Shown here in pieces: positions 11,346-22,962 of a stretch of DNA of 64,000 bases. The position numbers were made by a program, and so were the translations under genes. The notes below the pieces were generated by a model that saw nothing but the letters and a program-made list of their open reading frames with translations, was not told where the DNA came from and searched no databases. Source of the stretch: Limnanthes douglasii subsp. nivea (lineage: Eukaryota; Streptophyta; Magnoliopsida; Brassicales; Limnanthaceae); the NCBI GenBank assembly GCA_036936605.1, contig JAUPFV010000001.1, positions 157,451,187 to 157,515,186 of the forward strand, given 5' to 3'. The number at the start of each line of letters is the position of its first letter. Position 1 is the first letter of the stretch.

Positions 11346-11894
11346 ATGAATTTGAATCTTTTGTTACTTGCAGCTTCTTTTCTTGTATGTTTGATCAAAG
11401 CGCAAGATCAATCAGGTCTTTGCAATGTTATGCATATATAGATTGTTCTTACTTTCTATCATTTTCTTCCCAAATAACCATGATCCTTTTTATTAATTTA
11501 TTTGTGCAGGATATATTAGCTTGGATTGCGGTTTAACACCAATAAATTCCAGCTATGTTGAGTTAGCTACAAAAATCAATTACACTTCAGATGTGGATTA
11601 CATCCGCTCTGGTGTAAGCACGAGTATTAAACCGGAATACAAGGACGCTTCTCCGCAGCAACAATGGTCTCTAAGAAGCTTTCCGCAAGGAATCAGAAAC
11701 TGCTACACTTTTAACCTCAAAGAGGGCGGCTTCTATTTCATAAGAGCATCTTTCGTTTATGGAAATTACGATGATCTAAACCAATTGCCAAACTTTGACA
11801 TTTATATAGGTCATAATTTATGGACAACGGTTGAAATTCAAGATGTAGGAAGTGTAGAAAACAGTGTTTCGATTCCGGATAATCTCTGAAGTCT
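11346..11894 (+). pseudogene. Malectin-like receptor kinase, 5' fragment
   Basis: These are the first two exons of a plant malectin-like/LRR receptor-like kinase gene. Exon 1 (11346-11415) encodes a signal peptide, MNLNLLLLAASFLVCLIKAQ, then DQSG. The intron (11416-11509) has GT and TTTGTGCAG borders and phase 1. Exon 2 resumes GYISLDCGL, the classic start of the malectin-like ectodomain. It continues with SYVELATKINYTSDVDYI, CYTF.L..GG.YFIRASF.YGNYD and FDIYIG..LWTTV. The frame meets TGA at 11887, and Copia A begins at 11895. Nothing after the first third of the ectodomain is present: no rest of malectin, no LRRs, no membrane segment, no kinase. Signal peptide and splice sites are in good order, so it was a real gene end cut off by transposon activity. 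Confidence 0.85.
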
Positions 11895-12296
11895 TGTAAA
11901 CAATTTTTTATTGAAATATTTTTGGGGTTCTCCAAAAATTTCAATTGGATAGAATCAGAGATATGCTATTGAACAGAGAGGATGAAAATGATATGATCTA
12001 CTTTTTCGACATAACCCATTTTAATCAATTCGACCAACCAAAAAACAGTTTGGAAGTTAGAGCAGTTAAGGTCTCTAAACTGGTTTTGTAATAAAACGGT
12101 TGAAATTTATAATTTGAATAAAACGTTCAAATTTTCAATTTCGAAATTATGTTGACTTGCAACATGGACCCCGCAAGGGGCTCCGCCCCTTCACCCCGTT
12201 AATCATGATCTAATCTAACAAGCGTGCACTCCGCACTCTACGACTTATTTGATAATGTATCATGATTAAATTGGTCGACTTGTTGATCTAATTACA
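11895..12296 (-). repeat. Copia A 3' LTR
   Basis: This 402-bp LTR has a perfect short terminal inverted repeat (TGTAA...TTACA). It is nearly identical to 16855-17244. A GC-rich palindromic segment GCAAGGGGCTCCGCCCCTT lies inside both copies. The element reads on the minus strand, so this is the downstream LTR. Confidence 0.85.
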
Positions 12297-12313
12297 CTAA
12301 AATAAATAAAAAT

Positions 12314-12326
12314 CTTCCCCCATTTT
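12314..12326 (-). other. Polypurine tract of Copia A
   Basis: The minus strand reads AAAATGGGGGAAG about 18 bases before the 3' LTR. This is the expected place for the plus-strand primer. The interval from here to 12842 is 3' untranslated sequence without an ORF. Confidence 0.6.
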
Positions 12327-12841
12327 AGTGTAATTCATGATCTACTAAACACAATCATATCAAATATCAAATTTATGTATAAATGAAATATCGTAACGAT
12401 TGAATTCACATTAGTATATTACACATTCCAAATATTCGAATATCAAGGTATCACTAAGGATTGAACCTTTACTATTCACAATGAATACATGAAGATAATA
12501 TACACATAAATTTACATTCTCACTTATTCTTACTTGACACAATATTTTACTAGCCTTGTGTCTTTATCCTTCTTAAGCATATCAAAGCCAAGTCCTAGCT
12601 TCTTGAAGCGGCTAAACTTCATGCTCAAATAGGTAGTTCTTTTCATCTTGCACCTGCATATGCAATTTTTTAAAAGAGCTATTAAGAAGATAATCTTCAA
12701 CCTTCACAACTTGCAGGTCTGAACACATATCTCGGGATGATATACAAATGTGTTCCAATCTCTTGATGTTAGGCTTTCCACATTGAATTCAACACCTAAT
12801 TTCATATTAGATGAAAATTGGGTATCTCAACATGAGAGATT

Positions 12842-15800
12842 TCATATGGACTTTAATCCCATCCCAATAGTCGATTTGTGCACAAGATCTCTATTTAACC
12901 CTTTGGTTAAATGATCGGCTAAGTTATATTGAGTTCTCACAAACTCTACTGAAATAACATCATGCGTGATACACTCATGAATCATATTGTGTCTAACACC
13001 TAAGTGTCTAGACCTGCCTTTGTAAACTTGTCTATAAACATTGGCTAAGGCAGCCTCACTATCAAATCTAATAGATATAGGTGATATCGGTTTGGGCCAC
13101 AACGGAATTTCGTACATTAAATTTCTTAGCCACTCAGCTTCTTTACTCGCTGCTTCTAATGCCACAAACTATGATTCCATTGTTGAATCAGTAATACAAG
13201 TTTGTTTCTTAGACGCCCAAGAGATAGAACCTCCCTCAAGTAGAAATACCCATCCACTTGTGGAAGAATGATCTTCCATATTGTAAATGTAACTCGCGTC
13301 TGAATATCCTTCAAGTATAAAAGGAAATCCGGTATAAGTTAAACCATAATTCATGGTTCCTTTCAAATACTTGAATACTCGATTTAAAGCTTGCCAATGA
13401 TGCGAACTAGGATTGCTAGTATACCTACTAAGTTTTCCAACAACAAATGAAATATCCGGCCTAGTTCTAGTTATGGCATACATAAGATACCTGATGGCTC
13501 TCGAGTATTCAAGTTGAGATATAGCAATACCTTTATTAGGTAAAAGCTTAAGACTAGGATCTATAGGTGTGCTTACCGGATAACAATCTTTAAAATTAAA
13601 TTTATTTAATATCTTCTCAATATAGTGAGATTGAGAAATCGATATATTATCGTTATTTCGCTTGATTCTTATACCAAGAATCATTTCAGCTCCCCCCCCC
13701 AATCCTTCATCTCAAAATTAGATGATAAAAATTTATTCGTTTCATTAACCTGATTTTGGTCAGTACCAAAAATCAACATATTATCCACATATAGACAAAT
13801 CATAACTCATTTAGCATAATTATCAAATTTGCTATATACACACTTGTCTTCTTGGTTAAGAATATATCCATTAGACAATATCACATTATCAAATTTTTTA
13901 TGCCAATCTTTTGGTGCTTTTTTCAAACCATACAAAGACCTTTTCAACTTGCATACCTTGTTTTCACAACCAGGCATCACAAAACCTTCCGGTTGTTTCA
14001 TATAAATCTCCTCATCCAAATCACCATTCAAGAATGCAGTTTTAACATCCATTTGATGAATTACAAGATTGTATACAGATGCAAGTGCAATCAACAATCT
14101 AATAGTGGAAATCCTAGCAACCAGAGCATAAGTATCAAAGAAGTCAATTCCTTCTCTTTGTCTAAATCCCTGGATAACCAATCTAGCTTTATACCTTTCA
14201 ATAGTACCATCTACTTTCATTTTTTTGTTTAAATATCCATCTATTTCTCAATGATTTGCACCCAGGAGGTAAATCAGCCAACTCCGATGTATTATTATGC
14301 ATGATAGACTCTATTTCATCCTAGATAGCTTCTTTCCAGAATGCAGCATCCCTTGATGCCATAGCATCACCAAAAGTCCTTGGATCATCTTCAATAACAA
14401 AACAATATTGATATTGATAGTCAATCTTATCTATTGACCCTTCAACTAAATATAGTTGAAAATCAGATCCGTACGACTTAGCTTTTCTGGCTCTAATACT
14501 TCTCCTTTGTTCAGAAGGTTCAGGTACACAATTGGTACCACTTGATATATTTTTAATTTCACTTGAGTTCCTATTCAAAGAGTTTTGAATCAAATCTCTA
14601 GGTCTATGTATAGAAGTAAATCTCTCTTCATCAAATATTGCATCTCTTGACTCGATAACTGTGTTCACCGACACATAGTCATTGGATTCTAACACATAGA
14701 ACCTATATGCAATGAAATTCTCAGCATACCCAATGAAGATACAATCTATACCTCTTTCACCCAAATTTTTCCTTTTAGGTTCAGTGAGTCTTACAACTGC
14801 TCTACAACACCAAACTCTCAGATAATTCAGTGTTGGAGGCTTCTTAAACCAAAGCTCATACGGGGTCATCTTATTCCTTTTAGTAGGAACACGATTCAAT
14901 AAATAACAGGCTGTTAACATAGCCTCACCCGAGAATCCTCCACTCAAACCCAAATAGGACAACATGGAATTGACCATTTGTTTTAAAGTCCTATTCTTCC
15001 TTTCAGCTATACCATTTTGTTGTGGTGTATAAGGAGTCGTGGTTTGATGATTTATACCTGTAGACTGAAAATATATAGGATCATAATATTCACCTCCTCT
15101 ATCCGTACGTAGATTTTTATTCAAATCATTCTTATGTAGCTCAACTTCTTCCTTATAGATTTTAAACTTATCAAGAGCTTCATCTTTAGCATACAACAAA
15201 TAAATGTAGCAATATCTAGATGCATCATCAATAAAAGCAATAACATACTTTTTATTTCCTAATGAAGGTGTAGCATGGAAATCACATAAATCACTATGTA
15301 CTAGTTCCAATATTTTGGAAACTCGGTTAACATTATTGAAAGGTTTTCTAGTTATCTTAGTTAACATGCAAGTTTTACATTTTTATTGTTTGCATCAACA
15401 GGAAGAATAAGGCTCATTTTTGACATGTCTTTTATTCTTCCATAATGAACATGTCCTAATCTAGCATGCCATAATTATGTTTTATTCATATTTGTACACA
15501 CACACACACACTAGTAAAGGTCATACAAACAGAATCATTTTCGAACGAAACATTAATATTTAACATAAACATACCATTACATAAATATCTGAATTCCATA
15601 AATACACCATGTTTTGACAATACATATTTTCCACTTTCGTACAATTGTTTGAAACCACAATTGTTTAAAACAACACTAGACAAAAGATTCTTTCGAATCC
15701 CAGGAACATACAATACGTTGTTCAATAATATGTACTTTCGAGAAGTAAATAGTAATTTAACATTTCTTAGTCTTTTAATTTGTTCGGTAGCAACATTTCC

Positions 15801-16854
15801 CATCTTAAGTGAAGATCTATCTTCAATAGGTTGAAAATTACTAAACCATCGAAGATCTTTACATACATGACTTGTTGCTCCCGAATCAACCCACCAAGCA
15901 ACATCATCATCCTTCTTTCAGCCATATTTGCACATAAAATGCTTCAGATACTAGAGATATAATTTTGACCAGAATTAGAATTCTGAATTAAAATCTGACC
16001 TTGTTGCTTTTCAGGATCTTTAGATCCACTTGAACCGGCATTGTTTCCACTTGAACCGACATTGTTTCCACTTGAACCAACATTGTTCCCACTTGGACCA
16101 ATATTATTTTTGCCTTTTCCAACTCGACAATCCCTTCTAAAGTGACCAGGTTTTCCACATTTCCAGCATGCCATTTTAGGCTTTTTGCTGTTAAAATTAT
16201 TGTTTTTGTTGTTTCCTTTAACATTTCGTTTATTCCCCTTATCTGTATTTCCATTCTTAAAGAATCTGTTGATTTCAACCATATTTACAGATGAGTTTCC
16301 CACTTGGTTTTTACCCTTGGGATTACTTATTTCATCTTGAGCCCTTAGAGACTCTTCAATCTTAAAACGAGTTCCAAGTTCGACTAGAGTCATTTCTTCC
16401 TTGTTGTGTTTTAGTGTGTTTTTAAAGTCCTTCCATGAAGGAGGCAATTTGTCAATAACAGAAGAAACCGAAATACATTCGTTCATTTTCATATTGTGTT
16501 GAACAAATTGACCCATAATTCTTAGTAGTTCATTATACTGTTCCATTACAAGTCTAAAGTCAACCATTTTGTAATTTATGAAATTACTAACCAGGAAATT
16601 CCTACTAGAAGCATCTTCGGCCATGTATTTTGATTCTATAGAATCTCATAACTCTTTTACAGATTCGACATTTTAGTATACATCAAACAAAGTATCAGAC
16701 ATACCATTTAATATGTGGCCTCGGTAAATGTAGTCATCATTCTCCCACTTGATGCGCTTCCTTGTTTGTTCCAACGTTTCATTCTCAGTGAGCTCTGGCC
16801 AGGGGGCACTCAAGACATACACAACCTTGAGGGTAGTCAGGACATAGACAATCT
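12842..16854 (-). pseudogene. Copia A gag-pol polyprotein, broken
   Basis: Reading down the minus strand, gag lies at about 16850-15944. It has a UBN2-type region with WENDDYIYRGHILNGMSDTL, a CCHC knuckle CWKCGKPGHFRRDC, and (SGNNVGS)n repeats near its end. The protease/gag-pre-integrase region is at 15803-15486. Integrase at 15367-14321 keeps HSDLCDF, LRTDRGGEY and NGIAERKNR, so D, D and E are present. RT at about 14220-13169 has DVKTAFLNGDLDEE, but the catalytic box reads YVDN instead of YVDD. RNase H runs to 12842, ending with DHLTKGL. The frame changes at least four times, with internal stops. The N-terminus of gag is missing and the LTR joins directly to LTTLKVVYVLS. Confidence 0.88.
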
Positions 16855-17244
16855 TGTAAAAAATTTCTTATTGAAATATTTTTGGGGTTCTCCAAAAATT
16901 TCAATTAGATAAAATCAGATATATTCTATTGAAGAGAGAGGATGAAAATGATATGATCTACTTTTTCAACATAACCCATTTTAATCAATTCGACCAACCA
17001 AAAAACAGTTTGGAAATTAGGGCAGTTAAGGTCTCTAAACTGGTTTTGTAATAGAACGGCTGAAATTTAAATTTGAATAAAACGTTCAAATTTTCAATTT
17101 CGAAATTCTGTTGACTTAAAAAATGGACCCCGCAAGGGGCTCTGCCCCTTGACCCCGTTAATCATGATCTAATCTAACAAGCGTGCACTCCGCACTCTAC
17201 GACTTGTTTAATAATGTATCATGAATAAATTGGTCGTCTTGTTG
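16855..17244 (-). repeat. Copia A 5' LTR, outer end clipped
   Basis: It matches 11895-12296 from the inner TGTAA to TTGTTG at 17244; the last dozen bases of the 3' LTR (through TTACA) have no counterpart here. Directly inside it lies gag coding sequence with no primer binding site. Confidence 0.85.
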
Positions 17245-18179
17245 TACCACTTGGAAGCCCAATCTTTGAAGGTCATTGAAAAGGCTCGGCACAAAAGCTT
17301 GTCATCATTGTCAAAACTTAACACGAAGTTCTTGAAAGCCTCCAGATGGTTATCCAGATCCTTATTTCCGTCGTATTTTTCTAGTTTGGATATATCGAAT
17401 CTCTTCGGGAGATGTCCCGACAATATCTCGTTTGTCAACGGCGATGCTCTCCAATTTAGCCCAAAACCGGAAGCGCCGCCACCAAGTCCTCCCGTAGGGA
17501 TCCCATACAATCCTTCGTTGTTCGGGTTGATAAACTGGCTGCTAACTCTATACCCATGCGTTTGGCTTACCGATGGTTGCCACTGCACTTGAGGAAAAAC
17601 AAACCGCTCCTCTTTACTTGATATCAACATTTATTCTTTCTCGTGAGAATTTAAAGTTCTTTTTACGGTGTTGTCTTTCTTGAGTTTTGGTGAGTCAAAA
17701 AGCCTCGCCCTATGGTGTCGGGATTTACTCTTCCTTGTGAGTTTGTTTCGTCTGGCTCTGCGTCGGTATTCCCTACCCGAAGACTCGTGCGAAGTGAAAT
17801 CAGTGGAATCGACCCGATCCTCTTTCGAATATCGCTTGGTCCTTCATTCTAAATCCCAATCCTATTTAGGTTCCCGATGACCATAGCCAGGGGAGACGTT
17901 GTTGTTATGTTCCCCATCCGAGGAATCTTCCATGTCAATGTCGATCATTGGCTCTTTGCCTTTTTCTTCTCCGGTCCTTTTTCCATTTAGAGCTTTTTCC
18001 TTCTCGGCGTTCAGTTTCGCGATATCCTCCATTAAATGTCTTCTCGTCATGATCTGAGTCAACCTCTTATCCCGACCCTGAGCGTAGTGATCATGGTCGG
18101 GAACTCTTTCTCCCTTAGACAGAGACCCAGCTCAGGCTGTAACTCTCCCGATCCATTCCCCAGTCATCTTGTCATTCAT
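17245..18179 (-). pseudogene. Ty3-gypsy gag, N-terminal part, broken
   Basis: Capsid protein of a Ty3-gypsy element. The start ATG at 18179 lies about 58 bases after the primer site. One frame runs the whole length but with four stops. The first part is basic and charged (LMEDIAKLNAEKEKAL, then RREYRRRARR-like stretches). The second part has the conserved gag segment LPKRFDISKLEKYDGNKDLD, DNHLEAFKNFV and DWASKWY. The gag is cut at 17245 by the junction with the Copia A LTR, so its C-terminus and all of pol are missing. A second, diverged fragment of the same family lies at 43.9-44.3 kb. Confidence 0.85.
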
Positions 18180-18236
18180 AGTTGAGTTAAAATCGTGATT
18201 TTGAGGAAAAAAAGATGCCCTTCAGGTATCAAGTTT

Positions 18237-18252
18237 CCCACAGACGGCGCCA
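18237..18252 (-). other. Gypsy primer binding site
   Basis: The minus strand reads TGGCGCCGTCTGTGGG, a standard plant gypsy tRNA primer site, placed between the LTR and gag. Confidence 0.85.
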
Positions 18253-18253
18253 A

Positions 18254-18560
18254 TGATGAGTTAAAATGTGACTAAAGAGGGAACCTTTGATCTAGTATAT
18301 AATGTGACTAGAAAAGAAAGTGTAGAGAGAGAAAGTAGAAAGAAAATGTATTAAAAATGTCCAACCACCTAGGAATAAAAGGGTTCCTTTATATAGTGGG
18401 TGAGGTGGTCCTCACTTATTTCCTAGGTAGTCCTTCCAAAGTTACAAATTGATCCCTTCCTTTTAACACTTTTAGGATATTATCGTCTAACTAAGTTATA
18501 AATACATTAAGAAAGACAATTATATTTATTTCTCCTTGCTAACTAGTCTTTCTAATCCTC
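18254..18560 (-). repeat. Gypsy 5' LTR (upper boundary uncertain)
   Basis: The inner edge is fixed by the primer site. A minus-strand TATA (CTATATAAAG, about 18388-18397) fits the LTR promoter, followed by a GA/CT-rich leader. With no partner LTR in the window the outer boundary is a guess. Confidence 0.55.
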
Positions 18561-21500
18561 ACTTTGCAATTTATCTCCTTATCAAAAACTATTCAATAAT
18601 CCTATACCAGGCTTTATTATACTCGTACCTTAAATTTTCAAATTGTCTTCTTTACCTATTTTTTTTTCAATACAATTCAAACATTAATATTTATTTGTAA
18701 TATTATTTGAGTATACAAGTCTAATTATTCACAATAACTTAGTTTGTAATTTTGAAATTACATGCATTACATTATAATTCTAAACTTGTTATTTAGAAGA
18801 AGCAAAACAATGTGACGATCGTAACTAATTGGTTCTATTTGCATCGAATAAAGATAACGTAGTAATTAACAATTATTAATTTTTTTTTATACGGGTTAAG
18901 TTTATTATATATTTTTGTATTGATTTATTGACTTATGGTGGAATAATTTTCACATGATATTAAAGTTTTAAGGATTTAAAATTATTCATCACATATAACT
19001 TATGATCTTGATTCATTATCGTAGTTTTGTAATATGTGATTTTTACTTCTTCAGAGACTTGTACAACCAAACAAGATGGTTTTAAAGATACTTATGTTGA
19101 TGACTTGCTTACACATGTTTTGGAGGTACCTAAATTAATCTGGTTGACTATTTCTTATAAAAAATAAGTTAAATTTATATTCAAAATGGTATATTTTAAT
19201 CATATTTTACTTTCATTATTACCTGAAAGTTCAGACAGTGCTATAGAAAACCTGTACAAATTTAGTATATAATTTCAAAATTAAATAAATTTATTAGGCC
19301 TATTACACTAATAAAAATAAAAATAAAATATTATAATTTTTTTTATTATTATTATTATATAAAATAGATTTATTAGGATATGAAATATATGAAGATATTG
19401 TATCATATACTTTAAATGCATTAATTTCATGGTTTTTAATCAACTTTTCTATATAAAAATATAAATATACAAAAAGTATAAATATTTTCTAGGGAAATCG
19501 CTAAAAAAAAACCGAAACTACTCTGCGAAGTCGACTTTTTATGTTTTTCAATATTTACAAAAATGCCACTAAGCAAAAAACCCAAAAAATCTTTAAAAGT
19601 TTATTTAATTACATTTTATGCCATTATTTACTTCATGAAGTTGCAATTCCCATTTTTTAATTATAGTTAACAATTACATCTTTAAAACTTAGCATTTTTT
19701 TGCAATTCCTATTTTCTAATTATAGTTCACAATAAGTTAAAAAGAACTTTACATGAATCTTTTGTTGTCATGAAGTGACAACACTAAACTCCAAATCAAT
19801 TATTTACTCGATTAGTAACTTTTGAAAATCTAATAACCATATTTTAACTTAAAAACTAAGTTTTATAATCAACATAAACACAAGATTTAAAAATTTTATA
19901 ACAAACATCTAAGAGATTCTCACACTAGATATGGCAATGTATAAAAGTACAGTAGTTTCACCTTAATTGAGAAGATTAAATTAGGTTTAACTATACACTT
20001 TCTTAAATTCTTATCTTAGTATACATATAAATTATATTTCTCATTCTGCTGAATGGATATAAATATATAAAAAAAGTTTAAATGCCTTATTTACCAACCA
20101 ATAAAATTCATCATCATATTTTTTTCCATTCATTGTACAAAATATATCACATATAATATTTTTTGCAACATAATAAAAACACGTATTGAGCCTCAAGTTG
20201 CAACTCTACACTCAGGGAGAGCCAAAGAATAGAGAGTTAAATAATATGGTTAAAAATAATAATATTATCTTCTATAAGTAATGAAAATCTCAAATAACCG
20301 TGAAAGATATCAAAAGTGCACATACATACTGACCAAATCAACAACGAGCAGAGACGGATCAACGAACATCGATCAAATCAATCTCATACACAAGTGCAAC
20401 ATTAGAAGGAATTTTAATTTTCCTACCAAAGAATCTACTAAATAAATAAAATAATATATATGAATTTAAGTAACATTCGTGTTAGTAAACCTAAAAATTT
20501 GACACAAAAATCATAAAGATAAAAAAACATAATGCTCAGTAGACATATAAGTCTTATGCGTTGCTCAAATAAACTTTTATTCTTCTTTAACCACCCATGT
20601 AAATCCCTGAATGTAATATACAATAAATAAAATAGGTTGACAATAATTAAAATGAATAAATATTATTATCATTAACATAAATTACCATTAATAACTTGTG
20701 ATATTAATATGAATTGGTTCATATTACCATGTGTTCTTATGAATTGGTTCATATTACCATGTGTTCTCATTATCTAATGACCTTTTCACCTAAAAAATCA
20801 CGAGTAAAATACTATTACTACCATACTAATCTATTTTATTTTAATCTTTGAAGTTTGCATGCTTTGGTATAAGGAGACTGAACTTAAAATGTGCGAACAC
20901 TCATATGCGACAGGATAGTATATTTTGGTTACATATCGAAGTGGTTTATTTAAGACAGGTGTGCATGTTATATCATAAATTAAAACACATTTTAATAAAT
21001 CACAGATTAATATATTTAGGTTTAATGATTTAATAATATAACACATAGAAGAGTAGGTAATAAAAACCAACATGTTTGCTACAAGAATCGTTCTTGCTAA
21101 ATGTTTTTCTTATTAATTATTTTTCAATAACATGATCATTAAAATGATTCTCAAAATCATTAACCCTCTCATGTTATTCTTATACATCATTTGACAAGGA
21201 TTTATCTGTAGGTGTAGTTCCGCAAAATCTTCCAAATAAGAATTAATTTACTATAGTAAAATAAGCAACACAAAATGTAAACAGTATAATCATGAATAAG
21301 AAAGACGAAGTAGATGGTAAAATGATACATTTCATTTTTATCAGGTATGTCAGTTCTCTCATCATGTGCAAAATAATCAGAAAGATTAATATTTTTACAG
21401 GCCAATAAACTGACCAAATCTTTAGTTTCGCAAATACAAGTTTCAAGGGATACATTTTACTAAATATTTCTTAAATTTAATTATACCGATGTCGTTGGAT

Positions 21501-21699
21501 TGAAACGATCTTATTGTGAGCACGAATTTGGTGTTTCTAGTTCAAATGTGTGAATAAATTGCAAAAAAATGACCTTTTAAGCAAGAATATTGAAACCATA
21601 GATTAAGCACTCTAAAAAAAGGATTAAAGAGGGAAACAAATCTAAATATATATTTTTTCTCTAACTGGATTTTTTATTTATAGTTGTTAAGAGTGAATA
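18561..21699. other. AT-rich region without a recognisable gene
   Basis: It has poly-A/T runs and a few short ORFs with biased composition only. At 19055-19125 a 71-base stretch has both an acceptor (TTCTTCAG) and a donor (GGAG|GTACC) and stays open, but it matches nothing I know. A 30-bp tandem duplication lies at 20709-20768. Confidence 0.5.
20709..20768. repeat. 30-bp tandem duplication
   Basis: The unit beginning ATGAATTGGTTCATATTACC occurs twice in a row with no visible difference except at the last base. Confidence 0.85.
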
Positions 21700-22960
21700 A
21701 ACTTGGTCGTTGATGTGGCTGCTGTTCCAGCCCTTGCTGAACCATCAGCATATACAAAATTGTCATAGGAGGACTATTAGGTCGCATGCCATGAACCAGC
21801 TATTGTTGATACCCAAAACAGCCTGAGGGTGAATCATAATAGGAGGTAGTTGACCATAAAAGATCCATGGCTCACTAGGTGGATGCATTGGTATAAGCGA
21901 CCTGACTGAGGGCACGATTGGAACCGAACTCATTTGAGAAAACTGAGCTTGTAGCCAAGCCTTCCCATCTTCTGTGCGCTGCACAATTGCAACATACAAA
22001 GTTTTTACGATAATCAACTTCCCATTCACCTCCGTCAAAGATTTAACGACTTCATCGGGAGTAGAAAATGCAAAAAAAACTAGAAGCCTTAACTTATTTT
22101 TAAAGGGTCTCGTATAACATTGCATGAAACAATTATCCCATACGGAGAAAATAGCTCAGTAAGTTTCTCATCCGAAATACTATCATCCAAATTCTTAACA
22201 TACAAGTTTGATCCCTCAAACTTATCAAACACCTTATTCATGCTCATCTCAAAGGTACGCTTCAATTCAACTTCACACTCATATTTTTTTGTACCTTTCC
22301 TATGTACCCTCCTTTTTCATCGAATTTCTCCTCGTTAAGAACTAACAGCCTTAGAAAAATCTTCTGGACTCTCAAAGTTAACAAAACCAAAGCATTTGGA
22401 TTTCCCATCACTATCTTTTATCATAACAATATTATATATTGTACCATACACACAAAAAATAATCTTCAAATCATCATTGGTGGTGGACTCGATAATATTA
22501 TTCACGTACACATTTTTGAACTTTGGGTTGGAAGAATAGTCTTTTATTTGCTTGCAAAGAAACGGTCCAACATACCTTCGCTTGTTATTTAACAGGATGT
22601 TGTTTAGTTTCTCAATAGCTTTCTGAGCCGACTCCTCGTTGTCGTAGTGGACAAAACCGCACCATTTGGATTGGACAGTAGGATCAGTAGACACCTTGCA
22701 TGAGAGAACATTCCCAAAAGATTTAAAGGTGTCACACAATGCTTTGTGATAAATATTTATGTCCAAGTTCTTGATTAGTATGTTACCAGCACCACTCCTG
22801 TGAATACTTGGATTGCGATGAGAATACATAATTCTAATAGTTTTTCCATTCCAAGGCATGAAATTCAGCTCATTTGTAGTCATCACATCATATTATGAAT
22901 TGCTAAAGTTAACATAGCCATAACCAAGCGATCGACGGGTCTTCAAATCCCTAGTATTTC
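21700..22960 (-). pseudogene. PAB: Poly(A)-binding protein retrocopy
   Basis: Cytoplasmic poly(A)-binding protein binds mRNA tails through four RRMs. Here, on the minus strand, the end of RRM1 (RRSLGYGYVNFSN) is followed by PSIHRSGAGNILIKNLD and RRM2. RRM3 (KNVYVNNIIESTT..DLK, KSKCFGFVNFE) and RRM4 ([28 protein letters not shown]) come next. Then the Pro/Met-rich linker starts (LQAQFSQMSSVP, ..MHPPSEPW). It fades near 21720 before the C-terminal MLLE domain. RRM1 to RRM4 run together with no introns, although plant PAB genes are intron-rich; this is the sign of a processed copy. Stops and at least two shifts are present. The 5' end is cut at 22960, next to LTR-like sequence. Confidence 0.9.
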
Positions 22961-22962
22961 TT

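Larger units (their letters stand above)
11895..17244 (-). mobile_element. Copia A, Ty1-copia LTR retrotransposon
   Basis: Two LTRs of about 400 bp flank a degraded minus-strand gag-pol region in Copia order (gag, protease, integrase, RT, RNase H). No target-site duplication is visible. The left flank is the receptor-kinase exon and the right flank is a gypsy gag, so the two ends do not lie in the same original target. The outer end of the right LTR lacks its last bases, and the primer binding site is missing. Confidence 0.88.

Noticed and set aside
19055..19125. Possible 71-base exon with both splice sites
   Set aside because: No neighbouring exon, no recognised protein; chance match is likely in AT-rich DNA.
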